From Gerris lacustris (lineage: Eukaryota; Arthropoda; Insecta; Hemiptera; Gerridae): 64,000 nucleotides of DNA. Within the stretch, counting starts at the first letter, position 1. Each line of letters starts with the position of its first letter. Location: the NCBI GenBank assembly GCA_951217055.1, contig OX578286.1, positions 2,363,508 through 2,427,507 on the forward strand. The letters run 5' to 3'. Of the stretch, positions 1-12,299 are shown piece by piece. The translations under genes were made by a program, and so were the position numbers. The notes under the pieces are model-generated. The model was not told where the DNA came from. It saw only the letters and a list, made by a program, of their open reading frames with translations, and searched no databases.

Positions 1-159
1 ACCTTAAATCAATCCTAGTTCTCATGTGTTCCTTCAATTGACAGTCATCATATTTTTTCTCATGATACTTAATCTTTGATTTTTTTACTCTTAACTTCAA
101 ACAACTTCTCTATAGCGCTTAACTTGTAGCTTTCTTAAAAAGCTGTTTAAGGCTATTAA

Positions 160-193
<34 letters not shown>

Positions 194-194
194 C

Positions 195-745
195 ATTTCA
201 TCAAAATGTATCTTTAAAATAAATTCTCCTAGGTAGGGAATCGAACCCGGGCTCACTCCGTCCGCGTTTTAATCTATTTTCTCAGGAACTAGATTTTTCC
301 CCCAGAAAACGGCTTATATCGTTGGATTCGTATTTAAATGGACTACATTTTAGATTTTTTTAATCAAATTCGTCGGAACCGTTTTTGAGAAATAATTTTT
401 TCAGAGTTTTTGGGTGGTAGCGCCCTTAAATTTGGAGCTAAAATTCATTTCTCGATTTCTCCTCGGGGTATGATTTTTCTGAACATGTATGCCAAATTTC
501 ATCAAAATCGGCCCAATAGTTTAGGCTCCAGGCGTCTGCACAGACAGACGACAGACGACCGACAGACGGCAGACAGACGACTGACAGACGGCAGACAGAC
601 GACCTACAGACGGCAGACAGACGACCGACAGACGAGAGACAGACATTTTTTAAAAACTACTTTTTTGGACTTGTGGACCTCAAAACGGGGAAATCCATAA
701 AAATCTCAAAATCGAATTTTCGTGCCATCACAATACTTTCTCTTT
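195..745 (+). repeat. rep-A dispersed element, left end missing
   Basis: This is a partial copy of a non-coding family also seen at 12300-12780, 16621-17228 and, inverted, 50300-50890. Full copies begin near ACTTTCTCATATA and end with its inverse TATATGAGAAAGT, which suggests a MITE with about 13-bp terminal inverted repeats. The internal phrase GGGAATCGAACCCGGGCTC reads on the minus strand as a Pol III B-box (GGTTCGATTCC), so a tRNA-like segment is embedded. Translations across it have no recognisable protein homology. A poly-A run lies just upstream (about 163-193). Confidence 0.6.
537..642 (+). repeat. GACAGAC-rich simple repeat
   Basis: Degenerate tandem CAGACGA/CAGACAGACGG units expanded inside the rep-A copy. 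The related copy at 17088-17110 has only a few units, so this is a local expansion. Confidence 0.75.
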
Positions 746-1477
746 ATATGAGAAAGTAAAAACAGTGCAAGTTATTATTTAGTGCAGTTGGTTCTGGAGA
801 AATCTAATGTTGATTTCATATAAATTTAGAATCTATTTAAATGACCGCCATCTTTTATCAAGATGGTGGATTGTAAAAATATTTTTTTGTGATTACATAG
901 GAGAAATGTCTTCATACGAAACTGTATGGTTAATATTTGATAAAAATAATATATTTGATGAGTCAGTCAGTCTGTCAGACATTTTGCAGTGAGTCAGTGG
1001 TTCTTAGTTTATACATATACGTATATCTTCGAGTTATTTTGGCACCCTCACAAAAGGAAGACAGGCTAGTTTATTTGAGTTAAGATTTATCGCTGGATGG
1101 AAATTCTAATACGAGAAAGTTAATATTGAAGTCTGAACGTTGTTTAGTCTACTGGATGAACAGTTGTTCAGCTAAAAGGAAATTATTGTCATGTAATTTA
1201 CAGGATTGTAACACTGAGGGTGGCTCCTTCATCCTGTAGACGGTTCCTGTAGAACGATTCACAAGTCATGCACGCGTTATCCCTTAGTCATCCTCCTTCA
1301 GATTGTCTCGTAACTTTCAACCCTATTTCCGTTTTGCAAGTAAACATATCGTAAAATTAACACTTAAAGTTTGTCCATTGCGTCTTCAGATGGATTTAAA
1401 TATTATAGAATTAGATGTTTTAGTGCTTGTTCATGAAATACTTTCTCTTTATATGAGAAAGTAATAATAGTTATTTA
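746..1477. other. no gene seen; isolated rep-A terminus
   Basis: AT-rich sequence with no long ORF. A short palindromic phrase at about 1438-1465 (TACTTTCTC ... GAGAAAGTA) matches the rep-A terminus. Nothing else is recognised. Confidence 0.5.
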
Positions 1478-2052
1478 TGCACCTAGGGAGTAAAGTAAGT
1501 GATTATTCCCTGAGCGAATAAGTTGGTTCTTGTGTCTAAGCCGAAGGAACCATGGTCCTTAATTCCCGAAGCGCAGCCGAGGGAATAACTCTAATTAGCT
1601 CCCAAGGCGCAGCCGAGGGAGATAATTATCGCGAGGGGAATAATGACACTTTACTCACGATGTACATAAATAAATAGGAAGAGAATACACATTTTCGTCC
1701 ATTGCACAGTTTTTATTAATTATTTTAGTAAATAACAATAATTGTTAGCACTTTTAATAGCAGATATATAAGAGATTCAATATTAAAAACAAAAAAGAAT
1801 TGGAATTAAACTTAAATAGAAGGTTATTTAGATGCAGGTTATAAACAAAGATAAACATGGTCGAAAAAAGCAGTGCCGCCAACCTGATTTCAACAACTTC
1901 ATTACATTAGCCATTCATTTTCTACTATGTATTTATAAAATAATTAAGTTGCAATCTTTGCTTTTTTGCCCTACTTTACTTTTTCGCCCTAATTTTACTT
2001 TATCTCCCTACTTTTTGAGTCCAGGGATGAATAGAGTTACTTTAGTCCAATG
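1478..2052 (+). repeat. rep-F dispersed element, copy 1
   Basis: One of five copies (also 52662-53345 forward; 54712-55215, 61478-61992 and 62134-62395 inverted). The family starts near GCACCTAGGGAGTAAAGTAA, carries the GC-rich phrase GGCGCAGCCGAGGGA once or more, then GATAATTATCGCGAGGGG, and ends near CAGGGATGAA ... TACTTTAGTCC. No protein is recognised in it. ORFs crossing it are a by-product of the repeat. Confidence 0.7.
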
Positions 2053-2148
2053 AAATCTATAGATTGTCGATTTAAAGGTTATTCGAAGTCTAGTTAATAA
2101 ATTATGTTCAGTTAACCATATCTCTTTTATAATACATTATATAAAGGG

Positions 2149-2297
<149 letters not shown>

Positions 2298-2628
2298 CGC
2301 ATACATACAGTTACTCACATTTCAATTATTATTTTTAAATTGTTAGTAGGTACTTGATGCATGGTGCATAATAAAAAGGCTAAAATAAAATCCCATTAAT
2401 AAAAGGAAACGAATTATTATTCATATGAAATGGATACGGTTAATTAAATCAACTGCAAGTAATTTATTCCGTTTATTTTCAGATTCGTTTTTAGTTGATT
2501 AGAATAAAAAAAATAAATAATGGAAAGCTATATACAAAGTATAGCAAATGATACTGTAACTTGTATGCCAAGTTAGTGCTTAATAAACTTTTGTTTGTTT
2601 TTAATATCGTATTAACAATATAATATAA

Positions 2629-3330
2629 ACAGGTCAAGTGTGTGCAAGTCAGCTCACAGCGAGGGTCCGTAGACCACACTGTATAGTTTAAGTAGTACCC
2701 TATTGATGGTGTTTTTTAAAATGCTAAAAAGCTTACTTTGAACTATCCTATGGGTCTGATATTCTCAAAACACATAAACAAACTTCTGATAAAGTATTTT
2801 TTTGCCACTGAACCGGACTACAACCATATAAATACATCGAAAAGACCATAGTTATAAAAAAACGTATTTTGCCAATAAAAAATAATTTTTTTTTTTTGAA
2901 ATTTCCAAAAAGTGATATCTTTACTTTTGGTCGAAGAATGTTCAGGAATTTTTTCAGATTTTTTGCACTTCACATAAGCGAGATAGAGGGGGGGGGGGGA
3001 CACGTTTCAAACCCGCTTCAAACTCGCCTACGCTCGTCCTATCAAAGTTATAACCAAAGAATTATATATTTTTGTGATCAGCTCGACGTACCCTTTCATA
3101 TGATACCCCTCAAAAAAAAAAAAAAATGTTAACGCTTAAGTTTTTTTACCTTAATTTTTTTGAAAAATATTTTTTTTAAGTCGCTATATTTTTAAAACGA
3201 GAAGACACATACATGCCAAATTTCAAACTGATCGGACGAAAGATGTAGCCATGAGAGCAGGTGACAGGACGGACGGACAGACACACGCAGGAAAATATAA
3301 GGGTCCTTGGTTTTGCCTTCGGACGATAAA
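2629..3330 (+). mobile_element. rep-D DNA-transposon-like element, copy 1
   Basis: Direct copy of 49721-50260 at high visible identity, starting with AACAGGTCRAGTGTGTGC. The left part contains AGGGTCCGTAGAC and the right end contains the inverse of the same phrase (CCTTGGTTTTGCCTTCGGAC here; TTTTGCCTACGGACCCT in copy 2). That resembles the terminal inverted repeats of many insect MITEs. An 87-codon ORF inside is not similar to anything I recognise. Confidence 0.55.
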
Positions 3331-4025
3331 AACAATTATATTTTAAGAATTTCATTTTTTTCTGGACGATACATTAAAATATCTTAACATTTAATTTACT
3401 TTAATTAATTAATTATTAGCTAAACTCATGTTTGCGTTGATTTCTACACTCCGTTTTTTTTATGGAAGTTAATAATAAACGAGAAAAATTTTCAATCGGG
3501 TAATAAAATTAATTTTGAAGAAAAAGTTTTTTATTAATCGAGGTATCTTTAAGAGTAACATTAATAATTTCTCTGTTTTATGGTTTCGTAGGTAAAAAAT
3601 AAAAAATAAACGCTTAGTGAACTCAAAATTATAAGCCGTTTAAATCCAAAATGGTGGATAATTCATGCCACCCGATTTTTTTTTTTTAAATGTTGAGTGG
3701 GATATCAAAAGAAAGGTATTAAAAAACACAAAATTGTATAACACTTGTAGAAATTGTTTAATTTTGCACATTTTCTTTGCAACAAATAAATATTACTTAA
3801 TTCTAATTATTATGTAGGTACTAGGTACATATTATTTTAATTTCACTCCGCTTTTTAAATCGGTCAAATTTTGACTTTTTACATGAATTAAAGAAAATCA
3901 ATTTAGTACCTCTAGTTTATAGAGCGCAGACGTTTAAATTAATCTAGAGCTGTCTTCGGGCTACGTTCGACAATCCAATCTAATTTCATAAAATTCAGAT
4001 GAGTACTATTGAAAATGTAGGTGTA
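3331..4025. other. no gene seen; degraded repeat tail
   Basis: AT-rich. At 3610-3720 the phrase AAATCCAAAATGGTGGATAA and 'gatatcaaaagaaagg' match, inverted, part of the element at 10735-11045. No coding potential is seen. Confidence 0.4.
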
Positions 4026-4029
4026 TTTT

Positions 4030-4425
4030 TTTTTTTTTTTTTCCGGGGGGCTTTTACACCCGAAGACTCAGGCCACTTAGGTGAGCCCATCGAACAAACC
4101 CGGGTTAAGGACCGAAATCTTCACACTTTTGTGAAGATGTGGTCGGTAACCATGACTCCCCTCCTGATTGTATTATAACCAGGAGTGTCATCATCATGGT
4201 TTCCAGGCCGAAACCTGGTGGCGCCACTCTTTCGAGGAGCTTCCCATTTGTTTAAACAATGCTGGGTTGACATTGAGAGGGGGGCCCGATCCGGGAATCG
4301 AACCCAGAGCTGTGGTTAGAAGCGTTCACCCATCCATCTACTGAACCTTCTAGAGGCTTCTTTACTTGCGTTATCACACGGCAAGCGCGCTAGCCTCTGA
4401 GCCACCCAGACCCCCTCAATGTAGG
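4030..4425 (-). mobile_element. tRNA-derived SINE-like element
   Basis: On the minus strand the head near 4404 contains TGGCTCAGAGGCTAG, a good Pol III A-box. At 4294-4304 lies GGTTCGATTCC, a perfect B-box. The A-to-B spacing is over 100 nt, longer than in a tRNA, so this is a tRNA-related head with an internal expansion or a composite, not a tRNA gene. The rest of the body contains a hairpin-forming stretch (TCTTCACACTTTTGTGAAGA) and is GC-richer than its surroundings. Confidence 0.6.
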
Positions 4426-4435
4426 TGTAAATAAA

Positions 4436-4700
4436 TGTATAATTGTGAGCTCGTGAAAGTAAAAACAAATGAGCAAAGAAGGTTGAAACATATACGGGAC
4501 CAACAATGAGCTACATATGACCTACCATACAAATTTTATTAAAATCGGACGAGTGGTTTTTAAGATGTGTTGGTTCGCAAAAATTGATTCCCTGATGTCT
4601 TAAACGGATTTCTGTTTTTGAATCTCTGAAATCGGAGACACAAATTTTTCGTTCTTCGGAACATCCATTACCTTCGGTTAACTTGGAAGCAATAAAGTCG
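4436..4700 (-). repeat. rep-B dispersed element, partial, inverted
   Basis: Matches the 5' half of the full copy at 63172-63776 in reverse. It keeps the sequence CCTGATGTCTTAAACGG with a TTAA at 4600-4603. That is the unoccupied counterpart of the site where another rep-B copy carries a TTAA-flanked MITE at 14842-15193. Confidence 0.7.
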
Positions 4701-5720
4701 TGTCTGGATTTTTTTTTTAATTACCTAACCTCTTTGCGAAAGAATACAACAAACTCTCAACTTACTCAAAAAAAACAACAAATTTTATGATAACAAAAAT
4801 CCGAATAGTCTGTTATTATATTACTGACTCTAACCATTGTTGACACGGTGATGAGTATTTTATACTGGAAAACCTTGTTGAAGGGAAGAGTATGTCATTG
4901 TGGCTCTTACTTTTGTTTACAGGTGATAAGTATTTTAGACTGGAAAACTATATTAAGAGAAAGAGATGTGATAGTGACTCTTACCTCTTTTAACTGGTTA
5001 TTAATATTTCAGATTGCAAAACCATGTTAAAGTGAGAGTATGTTCTTCATGTTCATTCAATTGTAAATAAATTTGTTTCTAAATAAATTTAATAACATGT
5101 TATTAGAATGGCAGTAAGTTAAGAACGAAATAATTATTTTCCTTGAATAATTTCCATAGATTGCTGTTTTGTTAAGTACTTATACCTATGTAGTTACATT
5201 ATGTTATGTTAATAGAGGAGATTAGCAGTAAGTGATAACATGTCAACACCTAACTGATAACGTAGATAATATACTTCACGCAGCAAAACTTATTCCGCAT
5301 CTGGTTTTCTTGTGAAAACATTGGAACTAAGTACATTAAACAAGCTGTGAATTACACTATCACATGAAATGTACGCATAACATTAAGATTTGCCAATCAT
5401 TACCATGTAAAAGGAAATGAAAATGTATATCGGCCATTAACACGAGAGTCTTTCCTTACAAAACATGTGTGCAGTTCTTATCACAACTTTCTTATCATTT
5501 ATAATGATTTTTCATTCCGCAAATGAAAATTTATATTGCAGAGAAAGCAGTTTTACATAAAGTTGTTCATACATAAAAACATTAGCACTCTGTTCAAGTT
5601 CTAATATGTAGATCTATGTTCACATAAATGATTATAATATTGCATGATATCCAAGTTAGTTATCAATAACTCTCCTAAATGTAAATTATAACAAGCTAAA
5701 CTGTAAGAAAAAGATTGCAA
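4701..5720. other. no gene seen; three short imperfect direct repeats
   Basis: AT-rich. At 4848-5037 three roughly 65-75-bp imperfect copies occur of a unit beginning GGTGATGAGTATTTTA and continuing with ACTGGAAAAC and an AAGRGARAG purine run. No functional ORF is recognised. Confidence 0.4.
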
Positions 5721-5721
5721 A

Positions 5722-6671
5722 CATTTAGATTCTATGTGACCTGATGATGATGTAATGTATTGAAATGTTCATTGTAAACAACTCATCTATGGTACCACTA
5801 AAGTAGTAATTCTTTATCTTTTATCCTGTTAGATATTGTTAGTTTGTAATGTAGTGTTTAGATGCTATGTTCCCTGATGATGTAATGTATTAAAATGTAC
5901 ATTGTAAGCAACTCATCTATTGTACAACTAAAGTAGTAATTCTTTATCTTTTATCCTGTTAGATATTGTTAGTTTGTAATGTAGTGTTTAGATGCTATGT
6001 TACCTGATGATGATGTAATGTATTGAAATGTACATTGTAAACAACTCATCTATTGTACAACTAAAGTAGTAATTCTTTATCTTTTATCCTGTTAGATATT
6101 GTTAGTTTGTAATGTAGTGTTTAGATGCTATGTTACCTGATGATGATGTAATGTATTGAAATGTACATTGTAAACAACTCATCTATTGTACAACTAAAGT
6201 AGTAATTCTTTATCTATTATCCTGTTAGATATTGTTAGTTTGTAATGTAGTGTTTAGATGCTATGTTACCTGATGATGATGTAATGTATTGAAATGTACA
6301 TTGTAAACAACTCATCTATTGTACAACTAAAGTAGTAATTCTTTATCTTTTATCCTGTTAGATATTGTTAGTTTGTAATGTAGAGTTTAGATGCTATGTT
6401 ACCTGATGATGATGTAATGTATTGAAATATACATTGTAAACAACTCATCTATTGTACAACTAAAGTAGTAATTCTTTATCTTTTATCCTGTTAGATATTG
6501 TTAGTTTGTAATGTAGAGTTTAGATGCTATGTTACCTGATGATGATGTAATGTATTGAAATATACATTGTAAACAACTCATCTATTGTACAACTAAAGTA
6601 GTAATTCTTTATCTTTTATCCTGTTAGATATTGTTAGTTTGTAATGTAGTGTTTAGATGCTATGTTACCTG
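5722..6671 (+). repeat. 133-bp tandem satellite, about seven copies
   Basis: The word GATGCTATGTTACC recurs at 5861, 5991, 6124, 6257, 6390, 6523 and 6656, with a diverged first unit at 5728. Spacing is 133 bp, with one 130-bp step caused by loss of an ATG triplet. Units are nearly identical and share a few linked substitutions (GTAGAG for GTAGTG in two adjacent units), indicating recent unequal exchange. Each unit holds CTGATGATGATG followed by TTGAAATGTAC, which resembles a degenerate hammerhead core (see findings). Confidence 0.95.
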
Positions 6672-7430
6672 ATTGAATCAGAAAATTTTACTATACACAA
6701 TTCTTGACATTTATAATTGGTGAAAAATGTATCCCATGTCTCTCGGAATAGAATCAGGTACTTTAGTGTTTGTACTGTGCTTCATAGGAGAGTTTTGAAC
6801 TTCTTGGACACACTAAACCGATACATGTAGTTGCATGTTCTCTGTGTTAGAGTATTTAGTTTAGATTGGTTTTGGTTTGAGAAAGGTTTATGAGTTTCAT
6901 TAGCAGTGCCTTGTGTGGGGTTCGAACCGTAACTTATTGATTTATAGCTTAATAAACATTGGAATTTTTATGACTCTATACATAAAGCTAGAGGAATTCA
7001 GCATGAGCTAATATTGTAGTTTACTTTATACTAACTAGTAATTTAAACGCCTTTCTAGTGCCGCTTCTATAAACTCTTAAGAAATAATGTTTTTTCAAGA
7101 ATTTTACTTAAAATCTGACTTAGTCCTAAAATCAGTCAGTGTGTGGTGGAACTAAATCGAAAAGTATTGATATTTAGTTGTTTATTGTAATGCTTAAAAA
7201 TTTAAATTCTAAGGTGTGCCATATAGGCTCCTTTATCCTGGAAAATATTTCTAAATTTTCTTATCAAATTTGATTTCAATAAGGAAATTTCGGCAAAATT
7301 AAATAATTCCTTTAATAAATAATAGAATTGACATACTTTGAAAAAGGAAATTATTTTTTTCAAATCATCGGAAAATCCATAATCATCTTTCTTTACTTTT
7401 GACTTCCTCATCATTTTACAAACTTTGATT
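6672..7430. other. no gene seen
   Basis: AT-rich. At 6919-6930 GGGTTCGAACCG resembles a T-arm or B-box in either orientation, but no A-box or tRNA fold is visible nearby. Confidence 0.4.
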
Positions 7431-9150
7431 TGTATTGAAAATAGTTCAAATAACACTGTTCTGCAAAATTTAACGAACTTTCGGGCCCCAAGAGAACTTT
7501 ATGTTTTCGAGGTTGCTGAATCAAAATCTGAAGTCAAAATTTCTCCTATGCGTACAGTTGTCCCGGAAAATGTGCCTAAAGTTCGGAAAAATTGTGTTTT
7601 TGGGGGTTTTTGACCCAATTTTTCTCCCAAACAAATTTCGTAAAAAAATAAATACAAAAAACATTGAGGGCGCGAATAGTAAAGACATTAGGCAAAACCA
7701 CAACTTGTATGTAGTTTTTTCAATTAAATGTGAGATGCTAAAATACAATATTCCCCCCACACAAATGTTCTTGGACACCCTCCCTCCTCGGTCACATAAC
7801 TTATAATAAAAACTAATGTCAGTAAAAATCAGAAAAAGCCTTATTAAATTTGTTATATCACGAAAAAGCAATATAAATATAAAGACTCAATGAGGAGAAA
7901 TAGTATATTATGTTACAAGGCTGGGAAGTGAGTTTTTTCTTTACCGCGGCAATTACATTTACTGTCGAGCGAAGCGAGACAGTAAATATTGCCAAGGTAA
8001 AGAAAAAACGCTTCACAGTCGCGTAGCATATGCTATTTTTTCCGAGGGAGCAGACAATGAAAAAACATTAAATATTAATCACTAATCAATATATAATAAT
8101 AACAAATATTAGTACTTAGTACATACTTAAGACTTAAAAAAAGAAATCTTAAAATGAGGTTATACAATAAGAAAAGATAAATAAAACGCATTGACATCTA
8201 GCGGATTTTTATCGTACTAGAAGCATTTCTACAAAGACTGCAGCACTACTAACGGAAGTTTTGACAACTACCCACCGGAAAAAAAAAATCTTTTAGTGCC
8301 TAGAATGTAAAAGATTTTTTCTTTACAGCTAGGAGTAATGAAAAGATTTTTTAAGTCCACGTAATGAAAAAATGGATTTTAGCTATGTTTTTTAGGCTCT
8401 AAAGTTACTATTTCACAGCCTACCACGGAAAACATCTTTTTCTATTCTATTCTATATTTATATTGATTATTTATTAATATTTAATGTATTTTCATTGTCT
8501 GCTACCTCGGAAAAAATAGCATGTGTTACACGACTGTGAAGTGTTTTTTCTTTACCTTGGCAATTGCCGCGGCAAAGAAAAAACTCACTTCACAGCCTAG
8601 TAACATAATATACTATTTCTCTTTTGAGGAAAATTGGGGGATACTAAAAAAAATTGGGCACAACCACAATTTTGATGCACTTTTACTTAGATTCCCCCCC
8701 CCCCCCCCCATTTTCTTGATCCTCCCCCCTCGGTCACATGTAATTCACTAGAATAATGTCAGAAAATAGTCACAAAACATTAGTTATACCACTGAAAATG
8801 TAATAGAAATACAAAGACTCAATATGAGGAAAAATCTATTTCATTTTTTTTATTTTTCTTAAAAAAGTAAGGTTAACAGATTTTATTTTTTACTTTTGAT
8901 TCGTGTTCTTTATAGTTTAAAAAGATATTCAAACGCCCAATATGTATATATATATATGTTTTTTTTTACGAAATTTGTTTTGGCGAATAATTGGGTCAAA
9001 AACCCCCAACAACACAATTTTTCCGAACTTTAGGCGCATTTTTCGTGAAAACTGTACGAATAGGAGAAATTTTAACTTCAGATTCGGACAGCACAACAAA
9101 ATACTTCAGAAAAGGACATTTTCATTCTGAGGATTTTTTTGCAGAAGTGT
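7430..9150. repeat. large inverted-repeat composite (rep-J)
   Basis: The stretch 7470-7645 (GTTGCTGAATCAAAATCTGA ... AAAATTGTGTTTTTGG) recurs inverted at about 8966-9125. Inner segments at 7680-7890 and 8640-8845 are similar to each other in direct orientation ('cctcggtcacat', 'aaagactcaat'). A third, damaged forward copy lies at 14180-14400. This looks like a foldback-type transposon or two overlapping insertions, with a second inverted-repeat element nested at 7895-8621. ORFs in it look incidental. Confidence 0.6.
7895..8621. mobile_element. foldback MITE with long terminal inverted repeats
   Basis: The left end GAGAAATAGTATATTATGTT is inverted at the right end (AACATAATATACTATTTCTC). Complementarity continues through AGTGAGTTTTTTCTTT, the TGCTATTTTTTCCGAGG block and GCAGACAATGAAAA, giving arms of about 170 bp. 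The left arm also carries an extra perfect hairpin TTTACTGTC-GAGCGAAGCGA-GACAGTAAA (about 7950-7987) that the right arm lacks. No transposase is present. A target-site duplication could not be resolved. Confidence 0.75.
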
Positions 9151-9235
9151 AATTTGTATTTAATATTGTAGAGACATGATCATTTTGATTTAGAATGATC
9201 ATTCTGACTGTGACGATTCTAATGGAAGCCACTTT

Positions 9236-9733
9236 TTTGTCTCCAATTTTAAAAATTAATGGACAGAAATTTGTTTCACATATCAGGGAAAATATTTGGT
9301 AAACATTTTGTTTACCAACATATTCTATAACGAACTATTTTTGATGAAATCCGAATGGTATGTCATAATTAGCCCATTGTTGGTCCCATATAAGTTTAAT
9401 CCTTCTTCGCTCATTTGTTTCTATCTACATGCACACAAACATACATTTATTTACACCTATATCTTCGAAAGTACATGTCTGAAATTTGGATGGTTTGTTA
9501 AAAGTAGCCCGCAGATAGCCCCTAGAATAATATCAATCTTCTGCGTTCCTTAAATTTTTGATAAATTGATACTTTAATTCACGTAAAAAAATCAAAATAA
9601 ATTTGACATATTTAAAAATAAACAGGGGGAAACAATTAAATAAATTAAACACAGTAATGGCTTGTGAAAGCATAAAGTCAATAAAGTACGAGAAAGGATG
9701 TGAGGAAGCTATGTGCCACACTAATTAGCAGTC
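9236..9733 (+). repeat. rep-B dispersed element, 5'-truncated
   Basis: Matches the middle and 3' parts of the 63172-63776 copy, ending in GCTATGTGCCACACTAATTA. Non-coding. Confidence 0.7.
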
Positions 9734-10125
9734 AAAATTATTCTCATTATTTTTTCTGAAATTATGGACTGACTTACCTTGTACAGTAAAACAGCTGTTA
9801 AGTTCACTTATAAGGAACAACTTAGTAAACATTTTCTCAGAATAAAAGTATGACTTCAATTTACACTTTAAAGAGAAAGTAGAGAGCATAATATGAAATA
9901 AAATCTTATAAAATATAAATAACACTTGGTTTCAAGTAGACTGGTAGAATAATTCCAAGAATAAATTCTTTAACCATTACATTATTTTTTTAGATATAAT
10001 AATTTATACGAGAAAGGTTTAATGGATAAATTGAGTCACTCAGGATTTCAAAGAAACCTCTTCAGTAATAAGCGTCCTAAAGAAATAAATAAATAATTTA
10101 TAAAGTTTATTATTTTGTTGTTTTT
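9734..10125. other. no gene seen
   Basis: AT-rich, no recognisable feature. Confidence 0.4.
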
Positions 10126-10612
10126 GTTCTCGAGCTTATCGAAGGTAACATAAGCTATGAGATCGTTCTGAAGAAAAAACAATCTCAGATTTTTTAAAAA
10201 TTCCAAGACAGAAATCCATTAGAGACATCCGGGAACATTTTTGGTTCCGTGTCTGTCTGTCGCTCAATTTTTGCTAACCAAAATATCTTAAAAACCACTC
10301 GTCTGATTTTAATGAAATTTGTATGGTAGATCATAATTGGCTTATTGTTAATCCCATATAAGTTTCACCCATTTGCGCCTATTTGTTTCAATTTTACATG
10401 CACACAAACATATATTGTATTTACACCTATATCTTCAAAAATGCTTATCTGATTTTTATGAAATTTAGATGGTTTGTCATACGTAGCCCGCAGATAGCCC
10501 CAGATTAATTTGAACCGTCTGGCCTCTTTAACTTTTGCCTATTAATTAATGTAAAAAATCAAAACAATTTTGACAGATTAAACTAGACTGCCCATTGGTG
10601 TGGCACATTGCT
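10126..10612 (+). repeat. rep-B dispersed element
   Basis: Begins with the family head CGAGCTTATCGAAGGTAACA and runs to GGTGTGGCACATTGC near 10610, where the terminal module is partly inverted. It keeps the 'ccgtgtctgtctgtcgctc' and 'cccgcagatagcccca' landmarks. Confidence 0.7.
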
Positions 10613-10734
10613 TCTCGTATCCTATCACGTACTATACTGATTTTATGCTTGTTGTGTAATTTGTTTAATTGTTTCTCCCGTTTTTTTAACTAAGACAATG
10701 AGTGCAGACGGTTTAAATCTGGAACTATCTGCAT

Positions 10735-11045
10735 GCTACTATGTCTTCAAAAGCAGACTTTTAGTCGACTCTTCAATACCTTTCATTTGATACCCCACTC
10801 AAAATTTAAAAAAAAATATTTCTTTGCATGACGTGAGTTATCCGCCATTTTGGATTTGAACAGCTGATAATTTTGAGTTCGCTATATTTTTCCTGTGTGC
10901 GCGTCAAAACGATGTGCAACATTGGAAAGTTTCATGTTTTTATCTCTTTTTATTCAAAAGTTATTGGAACCGTACAGAGTGACAGACAGACACATGAACG
11001 AAACTATAAGGGTTTCTTTTTTTGGTTTTACCAACGAAACCCTAA
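10735..11045 (+). repeat. dispersed repeat ending in AACGAAACCCT
   Basis: Contains 'ccgccattttggattt', 'gtacagagtgacagacagac' and ends TTTTACCAACGAAACCCT, a terminus common in insect MITE/retroposon families. Related, diverged sequence lies inverted at 3610-3720. Followed by a rep-B 3' tail at 11050-11115. Confidence 0.5.
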
Positions 11046-11306
11046 AAAGTAAACTATTTTGACAGATTTAAAAGTATACGAAATAGAAGCGAGGAAGCTA
11101 TGTGCCACACTAATTTGCTGATTATTTTACTTTGTGTTTTATTTATTTCTATTTTTAACGCTGGACCAATAAAGGATTAAATGTTTTTCAGATGTTATCG
11201 TGTTTTTAAGTTATCGTGATTGTTCTAGAGACGAAGAACTTTACGACTTAGCTTTGATTTTGGTCTGTGGGAGCGCAGAATTTTACGCTGAAGGTTTTTC
11301 ATGTTT

Positions 11307-11716
11307 GAATATGGTCGGTTTCTTGATCAAGTCTGAATATGGTCGGTTCTTGATCAAGTCTGAATATGGTCGGTTCTTGATCAAGTCTGAATATGGTCGG
11401 TTCCTTGATCAAGTCTGAATATGGTCGGTTCTTGATCAAGTCTGAATATGGTCGGTTCCTTGATCAATACGGATGGTCGGTTCTTGATCAAGTTTGAATA
11501 TGGTCGGTTCTTGATCAAGTTTGAATATGGTCGGTTCTTGATCAAGTCTGAATATGGTCGGTTTCTTGATCAAGTCTGAATATGGTCGGTTTCTTGATCA
11601 AGTCTGAATACGGTCGGTTCTTGATCAAGTCTGAATATGGTCGGTTTCTTGATCAAGTCTGAATATTGTCGGTTCTTGATCAAGTCTGAATATGATCGGT
11701 TCTTGATGAAGCTTGA
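11307..11716 (+). repeat. 27-bp minisatellite
   Basis: About 15 units of TATGGTCGGTTCTTGATCAA plus GTCTGAA, with length variants (27/28 bp) and a few substitutions. It creates short repetitive ORFs that are not credible genes. Confidence 0.95.
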
Positions 11717-12299
11717 ACATGTCGGAGATTTAACAATGAAGTTAAGAACGAAGGCTATAGATTTCTATTACAGCGTCTCGCGACACCTCTCCATGACGGA
11801 ATCTTCCCTTCACAAGCTTCGTGTTTACGTAGAGAATTCTTTAACAAGAATTCATTGTTGATTAATAAAGAAGAAGATTGGACGAAGAAAACTTGGACAA
11901 CAAAAGCTATTATATCAACTCCATGGAAAAAAAACACCTACAGGCATTAAAAATAAAAAGTATAGTTCTAAGCTTCAGAAACTTCAAAAGAGCAAAGTTC
12001 TGAGAAGTCAATAAAGTCTTTTAAGCTTGAAGTATGTACGGAAATAGTAAATTAGCATTTATTTACCTGGCGCCACGCCGGTATCAACAACGGTATATTT
12101 ATTATTTCAATGATTACTTCTTCTATGAAAATGGTTTTTATTTAATACTTCACTGTATATAATATGTTTGGTTATATTTCAAGAACTAATTGACCGTTTA
12201 TCTTGATAGTAGTCAATTATTTTTTACTGGGATTTTTAGAAATTACTTGTGATGAATGAATCTGATCAGTTTACTGACAAACTCACTGGACAAACACAA
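11717..12299. other. no gene seen
   Basis: AT-rich single-copy-looking DNA after the minisatellite. No recognisable feature. Confidence 0.4.

Noticed and set aside
5722..6671. CRISPR-like array
   Set aside because: Units are contiguous 133-bp repeats without variable spacers, in a eukaryotic context.
6915..6932. GGGTTCGAACCG as part of a tRNA gene
   Set aside because: No A-box, acceptor stem or anticodon arm around it.
11200..11861. ORFs across the GATCAAGTCTGAATATGG minisatellite
   Set aside because: Product of a 27-bp unit; ends are random.
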